Source: Cyrtodaria siliqua (Eukaryota > Mollusca > Bivalvia > Adapedonta > Hiatellidae). Taken from it: a DNA stretch of 64,000 nucleotides. Location: contig JAWPHD010000292.1 in assembly GCA_037043455.1 (NCBI GenBank), positions 186,001-250,000 on the forward strand, in the 5' to 3' direction. Both the position numbers and the translations under genes were made by a program. The notes under the pieces are model-generated. The model worked only from the letters and a program-made list of their open reading frames with translations. It had not been told where the DNA came from and ran no database searches. Within the stretch, counting starts at the first letter, position 1. Every line of letters starts with the position of its first letter. This document shows positions 27,001 to 39,000 of this stretch, one piece after another.

Positions 27001-30000
27001 TTTTATGTTTTATCTTTATCATATAGATATCAACTACAAGGGAGTTCCATGGAATACTAATTGTGTCGCCTGCCCTGTGCTTATTAATTTTCAGCTTGGT
27101 TAGCTTGCAAGTTAAAGTTTTATGAAAAGAGACATAACACTACCAAAATGAAAGTCAGAGTAATTGGACATGTTAAACGATTCCTTGAGGTAAGATGAAG
27201 ATGTGTGTGAAGTTTTATGAACCTAGGTCAAATACTTTTCAAGTTATAGCCAAGGTTAGGTTGCTCGTTAATGTGTGTCGGACGACGACGACGGATGACG
27301 GACGACGACGGACAACAAATGACAGACAAGTGATCGCTAAGTGTCTGCTAAGCAGCACAACCTGAAACGTAATAGAAGCTCCTACATAAAGAGTTACATT
27401 CTTTTGAAGAAAAACTATAAGAGTTTTCCACGGAAAACACTTGTGTCACCTGCCTTATGCTTATTTCAGCAAGCACACTAACTACAAGAAAAATTTGATG
27501 CATTGCATCAATTCGCCGGTAAGGATGCTGCTGATGTTTATCCTCCATATATCTACTACCGGTGTATATCATCTACCGGTGTTATCCGATATTTCCACAA
27601 AAACAAATATTCAGTTACCCACCATTGGACATAAAAGGAAGAGACAGTATGACACCAGTCTCATCAAAACAATATTAGAAAAAAATGATTTAAAATTAAG
27701 CGTTTATTTCATAATATAAAAAGATAGAAAAAAAAATGAAATAAAAAATGAAATAGAAATTAAGATAAAAAATAAATAACTAAATCAAAATAATCCTATC
27801 AAACTTAATATTATCTTATTTTGTGTTTTCATCCCCATATGTGTCCACAAATTGTATCCTGACAGTTCAAACTACGATTTATGACGAACAAAATGCTTCA
27901 GGCAGATTTTTACTTATACACCAGTAGTATATATCTAGGTCATTGTAGTACTGATTAACTCTTACAATTTACAAAGTACTCAAAACATTAAAACATGGGA
28001 AATACACGCTGTGTTAATTTCAGTGAAATAACGCAGTGTTTTAAACATGCTCTGTTAAATTCCACGTTTTAAACATCTATTTCAGGCAAACAAATTTTAT
28101 CTTTAAAAGAGTTAATTCATGCACATACAGTTTAAAGAAACATTTAATGTAAGTACCATATGAGGATATTTATTAAAAATAGTACTTCATTAGTACTTCA
28201 CAAAATAAAGATGTTCCCATTAATAATTAACTTCTTCCAGTGCACTTATGAAACATAATCACAATTAATTTGCCGGTTACCCCCGAAGGAGTAATAAAGT
28301 TTGAAGATGCAATCCTTCATGAATAATAAATCAGATTTTTTTTTTTAATTGTTAAAGTTTATGAAAAGGGGCATAACTCTGCATTGTATAGCTGATAAGG
28401 AGAACTTTTTGACCATAGGTTAGATTGTAGGTTAAAGTTTTATGAAAAGGGCCATAACTCAGCCAAAATGAAAGTCAGAGTTGTTGGACATGTCAACGGC
28501 ATTGAATAATTGATAAAGAAGAATTGTATAAAGTTGTATAACCATAGGTAAACACTTTGCAAATTTATGAGCCAGGGCCCTGTTTTATTAAACATCTTAC
28601 GATAAGTCTTAAATTTTAAAATAGTTCACTTTTTCACCTATTAAAGCATGCAATGCAGACAATTATGTTTAAAGCAAGCAATGCAGACAATTATGTGTTC
28701 ACGTAGTGCAGAAATATCAGATGTATAAGAAAATGAAATGAAATCGCATTCATTTCAAAGTAAAGAATTTAAGAAATTAAGTTGTTTCATAAAACCGGGC
28801 CCAGGTTAGGTAGCAGGTTTAAGTTTTATGAAAAGAGGCATAACTCTGCCAAAAAGAAATTCAGAGTTCTAGGACATATTTAAGGACATTCCTAGAGGTA
28901 AGATGTGTGTGAACTTTTATAAACATAACATCTTTTATTTTATTTATGGCCAACGTTAGGTTGCGGGTTGAAGTGTGAATGACGCAATAACGAACAACAG
29001 CAAATGATGAAGGAGTACCATGGACGACAGACGACTGACACAGTGTTCCCTAAGAAAAATGACCAATAAACAGTGATCATGAAATGGGGGTAATGTACAT
29101 GATAAACAAGAGTAGCACTGTACTTATCCTTTGTGCTCAACTGCAGTACGGGGCATTAAAATAATGTGGTTAAAGCTACACATTCCTTATTTTAGCTGGT
29201 AATAACACATGAATATGAATGAGTCACGTGTGAAGTAGTTTCAAATCGACGAACACCCCAAAAGTCGGTATATAAGACATAAATGGATGCATAAAAAGTT
29301 CACATCCATACAGGTAACTGATACATATTCAGAATATATGTGATAAAAAAATAGTTGCCCGTAACAGGAGTTGAACCACATCATTGCACTTTTAAGTTTT
29401 GAAGGATGTATGCTGAACCACTCTAAGACCACGGCTATTTATTGGTATGTTGTAGCAGTTTTGGATGGTGCCGTCAGGATCAAAGATCACCAGCTTATAG
29501 CGCGATAAAAGTAGTACTATTTGCAAGGCTGTAAATAGGCTGTAAATAGGCAAAAGATCCGTATACTGACAACTTATTGATAAAAATGTAAGCGTTGGTC
29601 AACATTAACTTTAGTTCAAGTAATACGCTGTTTTTGAAGGAATTTGATCCTATACAAGTTAATGTGCATATGTCTTATAACGTAAACAAGCATCTACATG
29701 AGGTTGGGAGTAAAAGCCGTACCATACCGTACATTCCGAAATATAACGAAAACAGCCAGTGCGTAGTACAGAGAATACCAAAATTAGCAATTAATCATTT
29801 AGTAACGAATCTAATAGAGATTATCTGTATATTATCAGTGTATGAAGGATGTACGAGGGCTGTTCAAATAATATGTGGACTTTTTCGACATCACACTCAT
29901 TTATTGACGTAAACCTTTTAGATTCATACATATTGTTATCCAACTAATAAGAAATAATTACACAATAACTAGCGCGCACACACAGACTCATCAACCGCTA

Positions 30001-33000
30001 AATAACAACTCGAGATATGGTTGTTTTGTGGCGAAGTATTAGTTTCATATTGATAACATACAGTATTACACTAGGCAATGTTAATTTACATGTACGACAA
30101 GATGGACTATATATTTATTGATCCATCTTGAGTTTGAGTTCAAATATGTTATTTTGCCTCATAATAAATGGTAGTTAGTATTCTATTTTCTCAAGTAGCG
30201 TTATAGTTCAGTGGATAGAGCACCTGACTTGAAATCAGGTCGTGTGTTCGAGCCCCAAAAAATGCTAACTTTTTTTCTGTAAAAATTACTGTTACCTGCG
30301 TATAGGTACGGTGTGTACAGGTCAATGTCTATACAATAAATGATTGCCTGCACTATATTTGCTCGCTTAAATACCCAATTTCGACATGAGCTGGTGAACA
30401 AGTTACAAATAAGGACATGACTACAAAGAAGAAATTGATTGATATAGAGACTGTGTAGCTTTAAGAACATTTTGCAAACAAAATAAGTCACAATTTACAA
30501 ACCATCGAGTGGCCAACTCTGAGATCTGTTGTTTCTGTTGTTGCTTGGTTGTTCCAAACATTCTGAAAAAAATAAAAGTTGAACTAAGGCAACATATTTT
30601 ACTATTTTTATTATTATTTAATTACAATAGAGAAAAGACTAAAAGACACTTTAGCAATTCCAGTAAAAACCTTGTGATAACTATAAGATAACTAGAACTA
30701 TCACTGAAGGTGATGAATACCCCGCTTTTTTGCTCTAGCCGATGATTCTAATTCTAATTAAAAACAAAGGTCCATAATTCTGTAAAAAAAATTTGCAGAA
30801 TAGAAAATTGATTGAATTGGATTTTATAGTCGCACCAACAGCTAATTAAGGTCATATGGCGACTTTCCAGCTTTCATTGGTGGAGGAAGACCCCAGGTGC
30901 CCCTCTGGGCAATTTTCGTGCACAGGCGGGCACCAGGGTAGAAACACCGACGTTCCGCAAGCCAGCTGGATAGCTTCCTCACATAAAGATTCCTAGGCCC
31001 CTGAGGGATCGAACCTACAGCGGTGAGGGGCAAGTGATTTCAAGTCAGAGACGTTAACCACTCGGCCACAGATGCCCAGAATAGAAAAACCATTAATGCA
31101 GAGACACATCATATCATTACGTGTGAACTGTATGTCGGGTGTAATAACAATCCATGGTAAATGTTAAAGTGAAAGCCACATGAAGTTCATTATGGAGTGA
31201 AAAAGCTCTAAGTGAAATAAAGGGCCATGATTCTGTTATAAACTAGGCCTGACAACAATTGTGATGTAGAAGGACATAAGGTAATCAGTTGTTACGTGTA
31301 CATGATGTTTGGGAACAATCCATTCGAAAATGTTTGAGAAAAAATGTGTTAATTAACAGGTCATTATACAATATTAGAGTGGAAAATTCTAAGTCAAACA
31401 AAGGCCATAATTCTGTAATAAATTAGGAAATCAATGATAGGTGAATATAAAGGGACATACGATCATCAGTTGTTATGTGTACATGAAGTTTCGGAACAAT
31501 CAATTCGAAAATATTTGAGAAACTAGAACTGTAAGCCAAAGGCTAACAAATACCCCCCGCTCAAGGCTTTTGAGTACTTTTACTATATGGGGAAGAACGT
31601 TAGCAGTCTTTGCTAACGATAAGAGAATAAATTTGGTGCAAATGATATTATCATAAATTAGGCATAAGGTAGAAAACAACTGTCATAAAGATTTTATAAA
31701 TTATTAACCATGTTTTTTTTTGTAACTGATAGTTAAAAGGTTATGTAGATTCTAAATATGCAGAAAAATGCAGAATTTGGAAAATAATATGACTGTCTTA
31801 CCTAATCTTTATAAATGTAATAATGAAGTCTTCTGTTAGAGGGTACGATCCTTTTGCTGGGGTATATTAAACAGTCAAATCAACAAGAAACATGGAAATT
31901 CCACGAAAACCAGGTTTTCCAAGCAGAAACCGTTTTTCTATTTTTAGTAACAGTGACCTTGAACTTGACCTCAGTGACCCCAAATGCAATCCTAAGCTTT
32001 CTTTACATATAAGTTACCTACATAGCAAGTTTCTTTCCAATATCTCATTCCCAACTAGTTATCGAGAGGAATCTGTTTTTCTATTTTTAGTAACAGTGAC
32101 CTTGACCCTGTCCCCAGCGACAGTGACCCAGATGCAATCCCAAACTTCCTTTTCATATAAGATACCTACCCTGCAAGTTTCATCGCAATACCTTATTCCT
32201 AACAAAAGTTATTGAGCAGAAACCATTTTCCTACTTGTAGTAACCTTGACCTTAACCCAGTGACCCCAAATGCAATCCCAAGCTTCCTTTCCATATAAGC
32301 TACCTACCCTGCAAGTTTTATCACAATATCTCATTTCAAACAAAAATTATTGAGAAGAAACCATTTTTCTGTTTTTAGTAACAGTGACCTTGACCCTGTC
32401 CCCAGCGACAGTGACCCAGATGCAATCCCAAACTTCCTTTTCATATAAGATACCTACACTGCAAGTTTCATCGCAATACCTTATTCCTAACAAAAGTTAT
32501 TGAGCAGAAACCATTTTTCTACTTGTAGTAACCTTGACCTTAACCCAGTGACCCCAACTGCAATCCCAAGCTTCCTTCCCATATAAGCTACCTACCCTGC
32601 AAGTTTTATCACAATACCTCATTCCTAACAAAAACATTGAGCGGAAACCGTTTTCCTATTTTCAGTAAAAGTGACCTTGACACTGACCCTGGTGACCCCA
32701 ACTGCAATTCAAAGCTTCCTTTTCATAAAAGCTACCTATCCTGCAAGTTTCATCGTAATACCTCATTTCTAACAAAATTTATTGAGCAGAAAACATTTTT
32801 CTATTTTTAGTGACAGTGACCTTGACCTTGATCCTAGTGATCCCAAATGCAATCTAAAGCTTCCTTTCAAAATAAACTACCTACCCTGCAAGTTTCATCA
32901 CAATATCTCATTTCAAACAAAAATTATTGAGAAGAAACCATTTTTCTGTTTTTAGTAACAGTGACCTTGACCTTGACCCTACTGACCCCAAATGTAATCC

Positions 33001-36000
33001 CAAGCTTTCTTTCCATATAGCCTACCTACCCTGCAAGTTTCACTGAAATACCTCATTCCTAACAAAAGTTATTGATTGGACAACAATGCGTCTACGGACA
33101 GACTGACAGAAGGACGGTCAAGCTGCATCCAGTATATCCCACTACAAACTTTGTTTGCGGGGTGTATGAAAATATATTAACAGGTCATTATACAATATTA
33201 GAGTGGACAATTCTAAGTGAAACAAAGGGCTATAATTCTAAAATAAATTAGACAATCAATGATGGATGATGTACAGAGACATAAGGTCATCAGTTGTTAT
33301 GTGTATATTAAGTTTGGAAACAATCAATTCGAAAACGTTTGAGAATATTAGAGTGAAAAATTCTGTCAAAGGACCATAATTCTGTAATAAATTAGGCAAT
33401 CAATGATGGGTGATGTACAGGGATATAAGGTCATCAGTTGTTATGTGTACATGACGTTTGGGAACAATCAATTCCCAAATGTTTGAAAAAAAAATATGAT
33501 AACAGGTCATTATGCAATATTAAAGTGGAAAATTCTAAGTCAAACAAAGGGCCATAATTCTGTAATAAATTAGGCAATCAATGATGGGTGATGTAGAGGG
33601 ACATACGGTCATCAGTTGTTATGAGTATATGAAGTTTGGAATCAATCCATTCAAAAGTGTTTGAGATATGCAAGTATTAAAAATGTGTTACGATGCGATT
33701 GGACAAAAATGTGTAACGAGACAGGACTCGACATTGGGGACAACATGATTCCTATATAGCTCCCACTTCACTTTGTGAAAGCTGGGTTATAATAAGGTAA
33801 TCAAAATTTCAGTACTCTTTGGACATTATCAAGTTCAATATTCGACCTTATCTAGGATAATGTACGATACCCGCTGTGTAAATTAATTATTTCGAAGGTT
33901 GGACACTCCTTCAGCTGGTGCAAGGGACATAAGAGGGGAATTAATAATAATGGAACAGATTCACCTTACTTAGGCTGCAATTTTGACTTGTTTTCTAAGA
34001 TTCAGCAACTTCTTAGGATCATGTCAGTATGCACATCTTACCTAACAACACTGCCCGAGGGAGATTGATCTGGTTGATACAGTACTGCTGATGCTGGGCA
34101 GATACGCGAGCCAGTATGAACATCCATAACGTCTTCTTGGATGGTGTATCCAGCACTTGGGATATAGACTCAAATAACTCTACCACGTTACTGTAAAATA
34201 TGGAAATAATAATTAAATTTAAGCTTGTTTCATTAAAAATCAAGAACTTTATCTTTAGGAGTGTCTGTCCTCAGAATAAAAAATATCTTTCATCTAGTTA
34301 CTGCTATTAAAGGTAATTTCACTATAGATATAAAACACAAGAGCCTCAGGTAACACAGTTTTAAGTTACTCAAAGGTTTCCTTTACAGCCTTGGTATCAA
34401 CTTGGTATATGTTTTCACACCCTGCATTGGAAACAAAATGTACTCAAACATTATCTCTGCAAAACCTTGGGTCTGGCTACTTTTATATTTTTTTGACCAC
34501 CTTCAATTTTCAACCTCATTGAAGATAGTATGCATTAATCGACTGTAGACGACAAGAATGTTGTTTTTTCCCTCGATGCATAAGATATACTATCATATTC
34601 GACCAAAGTCTTCCTAATGAGTGATCGCTCCTTGTTGGTTAATAAATACTCACCATGTACTATCGTACTCTACCAAAGCCTTCCTTATGTGGGATCGCTC
34701 CTTGTTGGTTAATAAATACTCCGCCTGAAAAAAAAAGAAGTATTTTCCAGAAATAAATTTAAAGTCATCAAGTGAGAAACATGCATTTTGGGTGATGATA
34801 ACATATCCTTTTTATTGTGTCTCTGTAGACATGTCAATGTCTGTAGATATGTCAATGTCTGTAGATGTCAATGTCTGTAGATGTGTCAATGTCTGTAGAT
34901 GTCAATGTATGTAGATGTCAATGTCTGTAGACATGTCAATGTATGTAGATGTCAATGTCTGTAGATATGTCAATGTCTGTAGATGTCAATGTCTGTAGAT
35001 ATGTCAATGTCTGTAGATGTCAATGTCTGTAGACATGTCAATGTATGTAGATGTCAATGTCTGTAGATATGTCAATGTCTGTAGATGTCAATGTCTGTAG
35101 ATATGTCAATGTCTGTAGATGTCAATGTATGTAGACATGTCAATGTATGTAGATGTCAATGTCTGTAGATATGTCAATGTCTGTAGATGTCAATGTCTGT
35201 AGATATGTCAATGTCTGTAGATGTCAATGTATGTAGATGTCAATGTCTGTAGACATGTCAATGTCTGTAGATGTAAATGTCTGCATATATGTCAATGTCT
35301 GTAGATGTCAATGTCTGTAGATATGTCAATGTCTGTAGATGTCAATGTCTGTAGATGTCAATGTCTGTAGATGTCAATGCCTGTAGACATGTCAATGTCT
35401 GTAGACATGTCAATGTCTGTAGCCATGTCAATGTCTGTAGACATGTCAATGTCTGTAGATATGTCAATGTCTGTAGATAGGTAAATGTCTGTAGATATGT
35501 CAAAGTATGTAGATATGTCAATGTCTGTAGATATGTCAATGTCTGTAGACATGTCAATGTATGTAGACACATCAATGTCTGTAGATATGTCAATGTCCGT
35601 AGTCATGTCAATGTCTGTAGATATGTCAATGTCTGTAGTCACATCAATGTCTGTAGATATGTCAATGTCCATAGTCATGTCAATGTCTGTAGTCATGTCA
35701 ATGTATGTAGATATGTCAATGGCTGTAGATATGTCAATGTCTGTAGTCACGTCAATGTATGTAGATATGTCAATGTCTGTAGTCATGTCAATGACCGTAG
35801 ATAAGTCAATGTCTGTAGATATGGCAATGTCTGTAGCCATGTCAATGTCTGTAGATATATCAATGTCTGTAGCCATGTCAGTGTATGTAGCCATGTCAAT
35901 GTTTGTAGTCATGTCAATGTCTGTAGATATGTCAATGTCTGTAGACATGTCAATGTCTGTAGTCATGTCAATGTCTGTAGATATGTCAATGTATGTAGAT

Positions 36001-39000
36001 ATGTCAATGTCTGTAGATATGTCAATGTCTGTAGACATGTCAATGTCTGTAGATACAACAATGTCTGCAGATATATCAATGTATGTAGATATGTCAATGT
36101 ATGTAGACATGTCAATGTCTGTAGTCACATCAATTTTTGTAGATATGTCAATGTCTGTAGACATGTCAATGTCTGTAGTCATGTCAATATCTGTAGATAT
36201 GTCAATGTCTGTAGTCACGTCAATGTATGTAGATATGTCAATGTCTGTAGATATGTCAATGTCTGTAGCCATGTCAATGTCTGTAGATATGTCAATGTCT
36301 CTAGCCATGTCAATGTCGGTAGATATGTCAATGTCTGTAGTCATGTCAATGTCTGTAGATATGTCAATGTCTGTAGACATGTCAATGTCTGTAGACATGT
36401 CAGTGTCTGTAGACATGTCAATGTCTGTAGATGTGTCAATGTCTTTCTCATAGAACTTCTTTAAGTGGGAACATGTTGCTTTCACGTGAATGTAAGTGTG
36501 TTTGAAAGCTGTATGGTCAATTTTGTATCTGAGTAGTAACTTGATCATAAAAACATGAATGTAAAACTTTAATGTAAATTACAGAAATGCGAAAAGTGGG
36601 TGAAAGTCATTCAAACTGACTTACTTTTGGTAGGACAAAATTGCTGTCACAAACTCGACAGATGTGTAGACGGAGGAACAAGAGTAGCACTATATGCCCG
36701 CTCCAAATTCATGGTGGGGCATAAAAATATATAGGTAGAGAGGGTAAAATCTAATGTAACTTTTATGTTACCCAAGATAGAAATGTTACTATCTAATGTA
36801 CTGCATTGTATGTTTTTCTTTTATTTGTAAAACATCATTTGTGACTTAGTCTAAGCAAAACCTAATTTTGGTTACAAATAAATAATGATTGCAATTATGT
36901 ACAACCACTGTAAGCCATTAAATATAAATATAAACATTTTTTAATTTCAAAACTGACCCTGTCAAGATAGGAGTGCCCTTCTTTGTCGACAATGACCTTG
37001 TGATCCTGGGTCATCCATTCAGAATCTGCATGACTAGAAGAAGATGATACAGATGATGTGGAACCTGCACGTGATGTTGTAAAGGGGTCTGGAAAAAAAA
37101 ACACAATATATTATGTACACTGATTTCCTGTTACTATGTTGATATACCACATATAGGTATGCAATGAAGAGTGCCATTATCTAAGAGGTCAAATGTGGAT
37201 AAAAACAAGCATCGAAATCAATGTTTTTTTTGAAGTGATCTGTTTAGGGGAAAAGCAAAATTATTTATTGGCTACCTAGTACATGCAAGGACAATTTTTT
37301 AAGTAATAAGGAGACATTTACACTGAGACTTCTCACCACTGCAATCTCAGGAACACAGGACCTCTTGATTTAAACAAGAATATCGGTAGAACCGATGGAT
37401 GCTCCCCGAATTGGGTGCTTTGTACTACAAAGGGCAATAGAATTTAAATGAAGCTAGAGCTATGGTTCTATTGCCCTTTATCATTGTGTGAATTTTCATT
37501 ACAGTCCCCTTAGTAATTTCTGGGTCATATTCCAGACAATAATTATAAGTACAAAATTACCAAGCGAATAACTCAAGTTTAAATGAAGACAGAGTTATGG
37601 TTCTTGTGCCCTCGTTTCCTCTTATTGCCCTTTATCATTGTGTGAAGTTTCAATGCAGTCCCATAAGTAGAATTTTCTATTTGACTACTATGTATATATG
37701 AATTAAATATACAAGGGCCATAACTCAGTGGAAAATTATCGAACTGGAATGTCACGACAACATGTGCATCTCCACTTGATATTGATACTTCCTAGCAAGT
37801 TTCGCAAAATTCTAACATAGGGTTATAGAGAAATAGCCCGGACAAAAATGTCTATTTGACTACTATGTATATATGCATTAAAAATACAAGGGCTATAACT
37901 CAGTGGAAAATTATCAAACCGGAACGTTATTAAAATATGCGCATCCCCACTTGATACTGATACTTCCTAGCAAGTTTCGCGAAATTCTAACAAGGGCTTA
38001 TAGAGAAATAGCCCAGACAAGAATTCTCTATTTGCTATATATATATATATGCATTAAAAATACAAGGGCCATAACTCAGTGGTAAATTATCAAACTGGAA
38101 CATCACAACAACATGTGCATCTCCACTTGATATTGATACTTCCTAGCAAGTTTCGCTAGATTCTAACAAGGTGTTATAGAGAAATAGCCCGGACAAGAAT
38201 TTTATATTTGACTACTATGTATATATGCATTAAAAATACAAGGGCCATAACTCAGTGGAAAATTATTGAACCAGAATGTCACGATAATATGTGCATCTCC
38301 ACTTAATATTAATACTTCCTAGCAAGTTTCGCGAAATTCTAACGATGGGTTATAGAGAAATAGCCCAGAAAAGAATTGCAGGGACGGATGGACGGACGGA
38401 TGGACGGACGGACGGATGCACGGATGGACACACGGACAAGGCGACGACTATATATGCTCCCCCAAATTTTTCGCGGAGCATGAAAACCTTCGGTGTCCCC
38501 TGTTAGATTTTCTCCATAACTTGCATGTGTTCAATCATTAATATTAATTATAAGAATAGCACATTAATCTTCAGGTCTGTAGCACATTAATCTTCAGGTC
38601 TGTAGCACATTAATCTTCAGGTCCGTAACTAATTAATCTTCAGGTCCGTAGCACATTAATCTTCAGGTCCGTAGCTAATTAATCTTCAGGTCCGTAGCTA
38701 ATTAATTTTCAGGTCCGTAGCACATTAATCTTCAGGTCCGTAGCTACATAGAAGCACAAGAGGCAGATGCCTCGCCTCGGTAGAATTTCGGGAAAGTATG
38801 TATTAAACATTGATAGTCTTGAATATCAATGTTGTAAAACTGAAAATCTGGCCCATGGACATGTGTAGCAAAATTCCTTAGGTTAAGATGAAGATGTGTG
38901 CGAAGTTTCATGAACATAGGTCACAGACTTTTTAAGTGATGGCCAAGTATTTACTCTAAGGTCTTCAAATAAATGTGGCGTTTCCATCCGATAAGTTTTG

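Larger units (their letters stand above)
26947..30502. repeat. Intron with dispersed-repeat relics and tRNA-like sequences
   Basis: Copies of the 'aagagttttccacggaaaac...cttgtgtcacctgc' family lie at about 27040-27370 and 27415-27470, and at 28350-29060, each with 'aaagtcagag' and 'gatgaagatgtgtgtgaag'-type phrases. At 29105 an 'aacaagagtagcactgtact' leader fragment. tRNA-like sequences at 29352 and 30196 are listed separately. 27720-28340 is AT-rich with nothing recognised. Confidence 0.6.
30563..34041. repeat. Intron built of SINE and tandem arrays
   Basis: Order: an 'actagaactatcactgaagg' leader at about 30690; SINE 30809-31079; ~165-bp units with 'gggccataattctgtaataa' and 'catcagttgttatgtgtaca' at 31090-31560 and again at 33165-33690; between them the 'gtgaccttgacc' array 31885-33140. 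33690-34041 holds nothing recognised. Confidence 0.75.

Noticed and set aside
29848..29912. Mariner-like end 'tacgagggctgttcaa'
   Set aside because: A single end without a partner inverted repeat or transposase; too little to annotate as an element.
35358..36548. 396-codon open frame (STDIDM-type repeats) on minus and 322-codon frame on plus
   Set aside because: Both arise because an 18-bp minisatellite lacks stop codons; no domain, and the block lies inside a delphilin intron.
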